A DNA stretch of 7,907 nucleotides, taken from positions 1-7,907 of the forward strand of contig JAFZQQ010000220.1 of NCBI GenBank assembly GCA_017620315.1. Reading direction: 5' to 3'. The notes under the pieces were generated by a model, which saw only the letters and a list, made by a program, of their open reading frames with translations, was not told the DNA's origin and made no database searches. Shown one piece after another: positions 1-4,788 of this stretch. Every line of letters begins with the position of its first letter. The first letter of the stretch is position 1. Made by a program: the position numbers and the translations under genes. The DNA comes from Oscillospiraceae bacterium (GTDB lineage Bacteria > Bacillota > Clostridia > Oscillospirales > Oscillospiraceae).

Positions 1-188
1 ATCTTGGGCTTGAATACGCGAAGAAGATCTACGAGCGGCACACGATCCTGACCAAGTGCTTTGTCGCACTCGGGGTGGATGAGGAGGTCGCCGTGAACGA
101 CGCCTGCCGCATCGAGCATATTATCAGCGACGAGTGCTTTGCCGCGCTCAAGCAGCACTTTGCAGAGATGGGAGATAGAGCGGTTTAA
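1..188 (+). CDS. DtxR/MntR-family metal-dependent repressor, C-terminal end (partial)
   Basis: The reading frame enters from the left edge (first whole codon at base 3) and stops with TAA at 186-188, leaving the last 61 residues. They match the metal-binding and dimerisation domain of DtxR/MntR/IdeR repressors: a conserved IYERH segment, then LGVDEEVA, then DACRIEHIISDE, whose Glu and His belong to the known metal-binding set. Family members bind DNA when loaded with Mn2+ or Fe2+ and repress metal uptake genes. The winged-helix DNA-binding half lies outside the window. The gene converges on the minus-strand operon and shows no functional link with it. The family call is firm; which metal is sensed cannot be told from this piece. 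Confidence 0.85.
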   Translation, partial: LGLEYAKKIYERHTILTKCFVALGVDEEVAVNDACRIEHIISDECFAALKQHFAEMGDRAV

Positions 189-235
189 GACACACTGCCG
201 TGGTACGGCAAAAAGAAGATTATATTCTGGCAGGG

Positions 236-263
236 GCGCTTTGGACAATGTTGTCCAAAGCGC
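236..263. terminator. Perfect 13-bp inverted repeat between convergent genes
   Basis: Thirteen bases at 236-248 are perfectly complementary to 251-263 around a 2-base centre (TG). The hairpin follows the repressor stop codon by about 50 bases, as expected for a terminator, but the following tract (TCTCTCTGC) has no clean T-run on either strand. It may be a weak or factor-dependent terminator for convergent transcription, or a dyad-symmetric protein site. Confidence 0.5.
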
Positions 264-283
264 TCTCTCTGCTATATTTGCAC

Positions 284-311
284 TGAAAAATTGACGTATC
301 TGTCATTTTCA
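284..311 (-). terminator. AT-rich stem-loop, possible terminator of the rtcB operon
   Basis: TGAAAA at 284-289 pairs with TTTTCA at 306-311, and TGAC at 292-295 pairs with GTCA at 302-305. The loop has 6 bases and there is a 2-base bulge (290-291). On the minus strand the descending arm carries five consecutive T. It lies about 50 bases after the stop codon of the last minus-strand gene. The stem is AT-rich and imperfect, so this is only a candidate end of the operon. Confidence 0.35.
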
Positions 312-358
312 GGCAGCAAATCTTGACGAATACGGAAATTCTTTCGCGGCGCGGCTTG

Positions 359-802
359 CTATAATACTTCCATAGAACAGGGCCTGTTGGCGAAAGAGAC
401 ACCAGAACAAATGCGCTGTTCGACCGCTTCCCCCTCCATTCGACACGCAGGGCGCGGGATATCCGGCGTCGCGCTCTGGCGGCGGTTCATGCGGGCATAG
501 GTGCGGTGCTTCTCGATCGGCTCGAACTGCTCGTCGAACCACTTGACCAGCTCCACATCCCAGTGGATCGGCGGCCGTGAAAGCGCGTAGATCTCTTCGA
601 GCAGGTTGCCGGGCAGGTCGCCGCGGCACTTGCTCCGATGGTATTCCAGCCCCTGCTGGAGCGCCGAGCGGTAGAAAGCGTCAACCTGCGCGCCGTCGAG
701 CGTGATCCACCAGTCGCCGTCGCCGTAGATCAGGCCGTCCGGGCAGATGCCATTAATGAGGTCTGCGATGGCAGAGCTCAAAGAGGAGGGTTGCTCATAC
801 AT
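359..802 (-). CDS. 147-aa hypothetical protein, possible remnant of a vWA/metallopeptidase-like (DUF2201-type) protein
   Basis: No firm function. It begins 24 bases after the rtcB stop codon, so it is most likely cotranscribed. A purine-rich AGGAG lies 18 bases before the ATG, a loose ribosome binding site. There is no signal peptide or membrane segment. Residues about 13-105 contain a DLING segment, GDLPGNLLEE, then PPIHWDVELVKWF and RTYARMNRRQ followed by TPDIPRP. As I remember the family, this order resembles the middle of DUF2201-type proteins (putative metallopeptidase half followed by a vWA half), just before the vWA domain. The HExxH-bearing N-terminus and the vWA domain are both missing. 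The last ~28 residues look unrelated to any family I know. It may be a decayed operon member or a free-standing small adaptor. Confidence 0.55.
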   Translation of the reverse strand: MYEQPSSLSSAIADLINGICPDGLIYGDGDWWITLDGAQVDAFYRSALQQGLEYHRSKCRGDLPGNLLEEIYALSRPPIHWDVELVKWFDEQFEPIEKHRTYARMNRRQSATPDIPRPACRMEGEAVEQRICSGVSFANRPCSMEVL

Positions 803-826
803 GTCTGATTTTCTCTTTTCTCCTGC

Positions 827-2029
827 TCACTCCGCCGCCTTGAAGTTGTAGACGGGCTTGATCTCGCGGATCACCTCAGCGGTCGGGCCGATCTGGGAAA
901 GGATCTCATCCATGCTCTTGTAGGCCATAGGCGACTCGTCTATGGTCTCCGGCACCACGCAGGTTGTGTAGATGCCGGACATCTCCTCGCGGTACTCATC
1001 CATGGAAAGAGCCTTAAACGCGGCTTTGCGGCTCATGAGCCGGCCTGCGCCGTGGGGGGCGGAACAGTTCCAGTCCTCATTGCCCTTGCCGATGCAGATC
1101 AGGCTGCCGTCGCGCATGTTGATGGGGATAAGCAGCTTCTCGCCCTTCCGGGCGGACACCGAGCCCTTGCGCAGGATCATGCTGTCGGTATCGATGTAGT
1201 TGTGGATGGTCGTGAAGACCTCTGTCGGCGTGAGACCGAGACCGGTCACAATCGTCTCAGCCATCGCCTTGCGGTTGAGCATAGCAAAATGCTGGGTGAT
1301 CTTCATGTCGTGGATATAGTCGTCGAAGAGCTTGCCCTCGACGTAGGCAAGGTCCTTGGGGATCTTGATCGCATGCTCTTTGCGCAGCTCGTTAAGCGTC
1401 GGCTGGATCTCGCGGAAGCGGCCTTCCGCCTTGAGCCGGGCGATGACGGCGTCCAGTTGGTGGCGCGCGCCGCCCCACATGGCAAAGCGGCCCTGATCCT
1501 GATAGTACTCGGCGACCTCGCTGCCGAGGTGGCGGGAGCCTGAGTGGATGACGAGATAAAGATGACCGTCCTCGTCGCGATCCACCTCGATGAAGTGATT
1601 GCCGCCGCCGAGCGTGCCGATGCTGCGCTCTGCGCGATTGAGATTGACGTACGGAGAACAGCGAAGCTCGTGCAGGTCGATCTCGCTGTTGAGCGCGTGC
1701 GGTACGTCGCGGACGTCAAAACCGCAGGGGATCCGCTCGCGGATCAGAGCATCGAGCTTGTCGAAGTCGAGCTCGCGCTCTTCGAGCATGACGGTCTCCA
1801 TGCCGCAGCCGATATCGACGCCGACCATGCCCGGTACGATCTTGTCCTGAATTGTCATGGTGGTACCGATGGTGCAGCCCTTTCCAGCGTGCACATCCGG
1901 CATGATGCGGATCCTGCAGCCCGCGAAGGCTTCTTGGTCGCAGACGGACTTGATCTGCTCCGCAGCGAAGGTCTCGAGGTTCTCGGTATAGCAGATGGCG
2001 GTATTAAACGCGCCTTTGATTTCAATCAT
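827..2029 (-). CDS. rtcB: RtcB-family RNA ligase (3'-phosphate / 2',3'-cyclic phosphate to 5'-OH)
   Basis: RtcB is a GTP- and Mn2+-dependent ligase that joins RNA ends bearing 3'-phosphate or 2',3'-cyclic phosphate to 5'-OH ends, the products of many tRNA-cleaving toxins and RNases. The 400-aa protein is complete. Visible signatures are PDVHAGKG (45-51), VGVDIGCGME with metal ligands D72 and C75, GGGNHFIEV with H145, IHSGSRHLG with H162, HNYID with H276, and SAPHGAGR with H326, the position of the histidine guanylated in characterised RtcB. I chose the ATG at 2029 because AGGAGGT lies 7 bases upstream. Reading further upstream would cross a strongly structured RNA segment and has no family similarity. 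It follows the Ro60-like gene by 98 bases in the same direction. RtcB with Ro60 homologues and Y RNA is an established bacterial RNA-repair grouping. Confidence 0.96.
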   Translation of the reverse strand: MIEIKGAFNTAICYTENLETFAAEQIKSVCDQEAFAGCRIRIMPDVHAGKGCTIGTTMTIQDKIVPGMVGVDIGCGMETVMLEERELDFDKLDALIRERIPCGFDVRDVPHALNSEIDLHELRCSPYVNLNRAERSIGTLGGGNHFIEVDRDEDGHLYLVIHSGSRHLGSEVAEYYQDQGRFAMWGGARHQLDAVIARLKAEGRFREIQPTLNELRKEHAIKIPKDLAYVEGKLFDDYIHDMKITQHFAMLNRKAMAETIVTGLGLTPTEVFTTIHNYIDTDSMILRKGSVSARKGEKLLIPINMRDGSLICIGKGNEDWNCSAPHGAGRLMSRKAAFKALSMDEYREEMSGIYTTCVVPETIDESPMAYKSMDEILSQIGPTAEVIREIKPVYNFKAAE

Positions 2030-2036
2030 GGGAATA

Positions 2037-2043
2037 ACCTCCT
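2037..2043 (-). promoter_or_regulatory. Ribosome binding site that fixes the rtcB start
   Basis: AGGAGGT on the minus strand ends 7 bases before the ATG at 2029-2027. It decides for a 400-aa protein starting MIEIKG rather than a longer open frame beginning further upstream. Confidence 0.85.
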
Positions 2044-2056
2044 GAATACCGGAATA

Positions 2057-2117
2057 GCCGGAGAGAATGTACCTTCCGTCTGCCTTCATTTGGCAGGGGC
2101 GTTCCATTCTCCCCGGC
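2057..2117 (-). ncRNA. Structured intercistronic RNA between the Ro60-like gene and rtcB
   Basis: Thirteen bases at 2105-2117 and thirteen at 2057-2069 form a continuous stem on the minus-strand RNA with one G-U pair (2112 with 2062). On the plus strand that position would be an A-C mismatch, so the structure belongs to the minus-strand transcript. Inside it CTGCC/GGCAG (2080-2084 with 2092-2096) forms a second hairpin with a 7-base loop. It lacks the CAGCA signature of the array elements. It may stabilise a processed mRNA end, attenuate rtcB relative to the upstream gene, or be a separate small RNA. Confidence 0.55.
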
Positions 2118-2127
2118 AATTCAGCGT

Positions 2128-3585
2128 TTACGCGGCGATGGGCTCATATCTCTCGCTGCCCAGGATGCGAAGCATGCAGGCATACGGAGAGAGCTCGCCG
2201 TCGGTCAGCATCGAAAAGATCCTCGGCGTGCAGCCGCTGACCAGCGCGACGCCCTGCTCGTTCTGCGTGACCGGCTGCTGACGGTTCCGGCTCTGCACGT
2301 TCCAGAACACGACTCTCGGAAGAGTATAGCCGTGTGCCTCGAAGAGCTGCCCGGCATACTCGAAGTTGGTCGTATCCGCATCGTGGACGCAGTAGTTGAA
2401 CTCCATGTCCGAGATGATATACAGAGTGGCAGGCAGTTCGGACTGCGGGACCTTGTTCTTGACAGCGGTTTTCAGGATCAGCTCGAAGACACTCTGGATA
2501 TTGGTGTCCGCGACCTCGTTGAAGCTCGTGCAGTACCGCAGTTTTTCGAGGATATCCTGCCCCTTGATCTCTACGAGCTGGGGCTTGGTGGAGAATGTGA
2601 TGAAATGGTTATGGAATGCGCCGGTATTGCGCTCAGCAAAGTAGATGCCGAGCGACATTGCGACCGTGGCCGGCAGCGGCTGACCGCCGCCGTACATGGA
2701 ACCGGAGCCGTCTATGACGACGAGTGCGTTCTCGCCGCGTGTGAAGTCCTCCTGGGCACGCCACGTCGCGTCGATGGCCTTGCGCTCCTCGTCGGACACC
2801 TTGCTTGAGAAGAACGGCGCAACGATGTCGTACGGAGCGAGGCTGCCGGTATGCATAACGGCCTCGCCGGCATTGACCTTCGCAAGGAACTCCTGATAGC
2901 GGTCGCCGTCGTTGCGAGCAAACGCCTTGCGGTACTTGAACATCGCCTTCGACGGCTGCTTGGCGTAGTCGAAGGTATAGTCCTTCTCGCGCAGGTTGTT
3001 CTCAATCAGTCGAATGTGCGCCCGCAGGGCGACCAGCTTCTTGCGATAGGCCGCATCGTTCAGGCCGAGAGCTCTGGCGATCTTCTTGGCGTTCGCCACC
3101 GTTACGGCATTGGTCGCGTTGACGCTGGGCAGCCACTTGGCAAGCAGCGACACCTCGCCGCCGTTTTCAAGCGCGGCCGCATCAGCATCCAGCTGCTTGC
3201 GGATCAGCTCCATTGCCGCGCCCTCACAGGGCGTGCCGAACAGAACCAGAAGATCGTCCCAGCGGCCGTATTCCGCGATATAGCCGATATTCTTGCGGAC
3301 AGAGGCCGGCCAGGTCTTCGCAATATAGCGGAGGATCGTGCGGAACACCTTGCGCTCGCCGAGGCCGCCACGCACCTCGCGGGCGTAGAATAATGTTTTC
3401 ATGGCAAGGTCGGGATTCTCGGCATACGCGCGGATGAACCGGTCGATGACTTCGTTCTCCGAGGCGCTGCGAAGCGCTCCGATGGCCGCGAACAGGTCGA
3501 GGCAGTCGGACTGCGTGGTGAGATACGCAGCCGCGCCGTTCTCCGTGCGCGTCATATTCGCTTCTTTCTTCAGGTATTCTAACAT
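2128..3585 (-). CDS. Ro60-like TROVE/DUF2828-type protein with C-terminal vWA domain
   Basis: This is a 485-aa RNA-binding ring protein. Residues about 15-285 are alpha-helical and TROVE/HEAT-like, with AREVRGGLGERKVFRTIL (68-85) and YGRWDDLLVLFGTP (106-119). Residues about 287-485 are a von Willebrand A domain with an intact MIDAS motif D292-G-S294-G-S296, a probable metal-site Thr near 361 and ISDMEF with D393. The GERKVF, GRWDDLL and SDMEF motifs place it closest, from memory, to the DUF2828 relatives of Ro60. Ro60 proteins bind Y RNAs on the outside of the ring and misfolded RNA ends in the cavity, and assist RNA quality control. The ATG at 3585 is chosen because AAGGAGG lies 8 bases upstream; an upstream extension would cross RNA element J. 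It lies directly downstream of the RNA array and upstream of rtcB. The TROVE/vWA class is firm; canonical Ro60 versus DUF2828 branch is less sure. Confidence 0.88.
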   Translation of the reverse strand: MLEYLKKEANMTRTENGAAAYLTTQSDCLDLFAAIGALRSASENEVIDRFIRAYAENPDLAMKTLFYAREVRGGLGERKVFRTILRYIAKTWPASVRKNIGYIAEYGRWDDLLVLFGTPCEGAAMELIRKQLDADAAALENGGEVSLLAKWLPSVNATNAVTVANAKKIARALGLNDAAYRKKLVALRAHIRLIENNLREKDYTFDYAKQPSKAMFKYRKAFARNDGDRYQEFLAKVNAGEAVMHTGSLAPYDIVAPFFSSKVSDEERKAIDATWRAQEDFTRGENALVVIDGSGSMYGGGQPLPATVAMSLGIYFAERNTGAFHNHFITFSTKPQLVEIKGQDILEKLRYCTSFNEVADTNIQSVFELILKTAVKNKVPQSELPATLYIISDMEFNYCVHDADTTNFEYAGQLFEAHGYTLPRVVFWNVQSRNRQQPVTQNEQGVALVSGCTPRIFSMLTDGELSPYACMLRILGSERYEPIAA

Positions 3586-3593
3586 AAAAGATC

Positions 3594-3600
3594 CCTCCTT
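3594..3600 (-). promoter_or_regulatory. Ribosome binding site of the Ro60-like gene
   Basis: AAGGAGG on the minus strand lies 8 bases before the ATG at 3585-3583. It is only 19 bases downstream of the closing strand of RNA element J, so ribosome access could depend on that structure or on protein bound to it. Confidence 0.85.
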
Positions 3601-3619
3601 ACCGGGTATTTCTTTGGAC

Positions 3620-3749
3620 GAGGCTCCTCCGCAGCCCCGCCGACCACGGATTGACGCAAATTTCAAACGCATCCGTTGAGGCGGGAATAAGATACGTTCG
3701 TTGTCAGAACTACGCTGACACATAGCGATTGAGTTGCTGTGCGAGCCTC
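3620..3749 (-). ncRNA. RNA element J, in the leader of the Ro60-like mRNA
   Basis: GAGGCTC (3749-3743) pairs with GAGCCTC (3626-3620), followed by GU. CAGCAA is at 3739-3734, nt 11-16. At 130 nt it is the longest element. Its insert contains a long hairpin: CCCGCC (3685-3680) with GGCGGG (3641-3636), continued by ACGGAT (3676-3671) with ATCCGT (3651-3646). Its 3' end lies 19 nt before the ribosome binding site of the Ro60-like gene. It could therefore be a processed RNA or a cis-acting leader bound by the protein itself. Confidence 0.65.
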
Positions 3750-3770
3750 ATATTTGGTTGTTGGTGCTAC

Positions 3771-3883
3771 GAGGCTCTGCCCGCAGCCGCAGCTGCGGGC
3801 TTGCACCCTCGTCGACTCACAGCGCTATGCGCTGGGGATGCCATTGCACCCCGATCGTCTGGTGAACATGCTGTCTGAGCCTC
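3771..3883 (-). ncRNA. RNA element I
   Basis: GAGGCTC (3883-3877) pairs with GAGCCTC (3777-3771), followed by GU. CAGCA occupies nt 11-15 (3873-3869), here followed by U rather than A. The 113-nt element has several internal hairpins: a GC-rich 9-bp stem with a 4-base loop at about 3780-3801, a 5-bp AGCGC/GCGCT hairpin near 3820-3832, and GGGG/CCCC with a short extension near 3834-3852. Its closing strands are identical to those of element J. Confidence 0.65.
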
Positions 3884-3890
3884 TTATTAC

Positions 3891-3976
3891 TAGATGCCTG
3901 CGCGGGTGCACCGCGCAACCTCCTGTTTCCTCGGTGGGAAACCAGGCATTCAGTAGCTATGTGCTGCAAGCATCTA
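3891..3976 (-). ncRNA. RNA element H
   Basis: TAGATGC (3976-3970) pairs with GCATCTA (3897-3891), followed by GU. GCAGCAC stands at the usual place, nt 10-16. The insert can form a three-way junction: a TGCC/GGCA base, a GTTTCC/GGAAAC hairpin, and a 7-bp GC-rich hairpin with a 5-base loop. It resembles a small branched RNA but has no clear tRNA signature. Length 86 nt. Confidence 0.65.
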
Positions 3977-3989
3977 TTTCGGTGCTGAC

Positions 3990-4062
3990 AAGACGCCTGA
4001 TTTAGGTTAGGGTTCACTCTCGCTAGCCCATTCGTCAAAATCGGTGTTGCTGTTGACGTCTT
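3990..4062 (-). ncRNA. RNA element G
   Basis: AAGACGTC (4062-4055) pairs with GGCGTCTT (3997-3990), followed by GU. The eight pairs include a U-G pair (4056 with 3996) that exists only in minus-strand RNA; the plus strand would have A-C. CAGCAA is at 4052-4047. The 73-nt element has a short insert without obvious strong secondary structure. This G-U pair is the best single-base evidence for the transcribed strand. Confidence 0.72.
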
Positions 4063-4076
4063 TGCTCGGTGTGTAC

Positions 4077-4154
4077 AAGACGCGTTTTTGGTTTTGGTTG
4101 ACAATCCATTCCTTTCGGTCTTGTTCAGATATGAATGTTTGCTGCGCGCGTCTT
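4077..4154 (-). ncRNA. RNA element F
   Basis: AAGACGCG (4154-4147) pairs with CGCGTCTT (4084-4077), followed by GU. CAGCAA is at 4144-4139. Its closing stem is the one closest to that of B and G, with compensated changes between the three. The insert can form CATTC/GAATG and smaller hairpins and ends in an A-rich run. Length 78 nt. Confidence 0.72.
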
Positions 4155-4181
4155 TTTGATGTTGATACGGACAGTGGACCC

Positions 4182-4245
4182 AAAGCACAATGATTGGTAG
4201 TTGATCAGAAAAAGTAATCATTTTGACTGTTGCTGTAGGTGCTTT
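4182..4245 (-). ncRNA. RNA element E
   Basis: AAAGCAC (4245-4239) pairs with GTGCTTT (4188-4182), followed by GG rather than GU. CAGCAA is at 4235-4230. Its first seven bases are identical to those of element A, while the inserts are unrelated. Length 64 nt. Confidence 0.68.
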
Positions 4246-4421
4246 TCATACGGCCAGGTCATCTGAAGGTTTCCAGAGTTCCCGTTATCTCCCGCTTGTC
4301 AGGCTGCGGAGCCGGGACAGATTCGGCATACGCCGTCAGTGTACTTCCAACCATGTTCCTGACAATATGTGGTCCTATATCTGCATGCCGGGCTACTGCT
4401 GCCCGGCAGTGCAAGCACAAC
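4246..4421 (-). other. 176-nt gap inside the array, with two hairpins and perhaps a degenerate eleventh element
   Basis: There is no protein gene and no element with the CAGCA signature at the right offset. A strong 8-bp hairpin with a 7-base loop lies at 4386-4408. TTGTCAGG (4365-4358) pairs over 54 nt with CCTGACAA (4303-4296) and encloses a CGGC/GCCG hairpin. That larger stem has the array's general size, but carries CATGG where others have CAGCA and is followed by GC. Confidence 0.35.
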
Positions 4422-4504
4422 AAGGCGCATTTTGAGCGGGAGTCGCGCAGGGTATGAACCTGCTGCTTCACCATTAAGCTGTCAAACTTTGCTGTGAGCG
4501 CCTT
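4422..4504 (-). ncRNA. RNA element D with tRNA-like D and anticodon arms (CAU in the anticodon position)
   Basis: AAGGCGC (4504-4498) pairs with GCGCCTT (4428-4422), followed by GU. CAGCAA is at 4494-4489. The insert reads like part of a tRNA: a D arm GCTT/AAGC with loop AATGGTG (A14 and GG conserved), one linking A, then a 5-bp GCAGG/CCTGC anticodon arm with 7-nt loop TTCATAC. This puts U at position 33 and CAU at 34-36. The T arm is reduced to about its 3' half (CGACTCCCGC), and there is no acceptor stem. It is a tRNA mimic rather than a tRNA gene. Confidence 0.72.
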
Positions 4505-4516
4505 TTTGTGCAAAAC

Positions 4517-4567
4517 GAGATGCAAAATAATGATTTACAGTCATTGTCGATTTGCTGTAAGCATCTC
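4517..4567 (-). ncRNA. RNA element C
   Basis: GAGATGC (4567-4561) pairs with GCATCTC (4523-4517), followed by GU. CAGCAA is at 4557-4552. At 51 nt it is the shortest element. A TTACAG/CTGTAA pairing (4560-4555 with 4540-4535) could extend the stem inside and would cover part of the CAGCAA motif, unlike in the other elements. Confidence 0.68.
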
Positions 4568-4575
4568 CGGGCTTC

Positions 4576-4681
4576 AAGACACAGTTTTCCGTACATGGGG
4601 GAGTCGAACCCCCAATCCCTTGCCCCGAAAGCAAGTGCCGACCGACTCGGCTAATGCAATACTCATTGCTGCCTGTGTCTT
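4576..4681 (-). ncRNA. RNA element B, Y-RNA-like with an almost canonical tRNA module
   Basis: AAGACACAG (4681-4673) pairs perfectly with CTGTGTCTT (4584-4576). CAGCAA is at 4671-4666. Inside is a tRNA-shaped module: acceptor-like 5-bp TGCAT/ATGTA; U8 and A9; a 4-bp D stem GCCG/CGGC with loop AGTCGGT (A14, G18, G19); A26; a 5-bp CTTGC/GCAAG stem with 7-nt loop TTTCGGG (U33, then UCG at 34-36); a 5-nt variable loop; and a 5-bp GGGGG/CCCCC T stem with loop TTCGACT. The two outermost acceptor pairs and CCA are absent, and the 9-bp outer stem replaces them. A tRNA finder may call this tRNA-Arg(UCG) or a pseudo-tRNA. The outer stem and CAGCAA make a tRNA mimic far more likely. Confidence 0.82.
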
Positions 4682-4692
4682 ATGATTACGAC

Positions 4693-4746
4693 AAAGCACG
4701 ATTCATTTAAAAGCTTATCGCCCCCTGTTGTTGCTGTTCGTGCTTT
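4693..4746 (-). ncRNA. RNA element A, first of the array
   Basis: AAAGCACGA (4746-4738) pairs over nine perfect base pairs with TCGTGCTTT (4701-4693), followed by GU. CAGCAA is at 4736-4731. It begins about 5 nt after the start point predicted from the extended -10 box at 4766-4758, so its 5' end may need little processing. Length 54 nt, with a simple A-rich loop. Confidence 0.72.
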
Positions 4747-4757
4747 TCAGTGTCTGC

Positions 4758-4766
4758 ACTATATCA
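4758..4766 (-). promoter_or_regulatory. Candidate extended -10 promoter for the RNA array
   Basis: On the minus strand TGATATAGT fits the extended -10 pattern TGnTATAnT. No good -35 hexamer stands 16-18 bases upstream; a TTGACC lies only 5 bases upstream, too close to be one. A start near 4751 would lead straight into element A. The weak -35 would suit activation by a regulator such as the neighbouring WYL proteins (inference). Confidence 0.45.
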
Positions 4767-4788
4767 CCGGTCAAGCGGAAAATCTTGG

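Larger units (their letters stand above)
3620..4746 (-). repeat. Tandem array of ten Y-RNA-like, stem-bounded RNA elements (A to J)
   Basis: Ten elements of 51-130 nt stand head to tail on the minus strand, mostly 7-27 nt apart. There is one larger gap of 176 nt at 4246-4421. Every element has the same plan: a purine-rich 5' strand of 7-9 nt; a purine at nt 10; CAGCA at nt 11-15 (CAGCAA in eight); a variable insert, in two cases tRNA-like; a frequently A-rich stretch; the complementary strand; then G (GU in eight). Stem sequences vary but remain complementary. No credible protein gene lies here: open frames cross several elements and lack ribosome binding sites. The position between the WYL pair and a Ro60-like gene, together with the tRNA mimicry, suggests Y-RNA-like partners of the Ro60-like protein. 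The published Y-RNA protein-binding motif is not evident, so the family may be new. Confidence 0.85.

Noticed and set aside
312..325. Plus-strand CAGCAA near the left end as an eleventh array element
   Set aside because: There is no complementary stem at the required offset, and it is on the opposite strand and far from the array.
1052..2281. Long plus-strand open frames opposite rtcB and the Ro60-like gene
   Set aside because: They mirror high-G+C coding sequence on the other strand, and the minus-strand products have clear family motifs.
3586..3723. 46-residue N-terminal extension of the Ro60-like protein
   Set aside because: It crosses element J, has no family similarity, and a strong AAGGAGG stands before the ATG at 3585.
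4077..4154. Canonical bacterial Y-RNA motif in element F (GACCGAAAGG with TTGTCAACC)
   Set aside because: It loosely recalls the published Ro60-binding helix, but it occurs only in this element and does not pair in the required arrangement.
3817..4221. 134-aa open frame on the minus strand inside the array
   Set aside because: It crosses parts of elements E to I, has no ribosome binding site and no family character; stop-free by chance.
4259..4525. 88-aa open frame on the minus strand
   Set aside because: It runs through element D and the gap, has no ribosome binding site and an atypical composition.
4576..4681. A genuine tRNA-Arg(UCG) gene
   Set aside because: The core fold is convincing, but the acceptor has only five pairs, CCA is absent, and a 9-bp outer stem with the CAGCAA signature shared by nine neighbours surrounds it.
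3620..4746. CRISPR array
   Set aside because: The repeated unit is only a short motif within paired stems of differing sequence. There are no constant direct repeats or uniform spacers.
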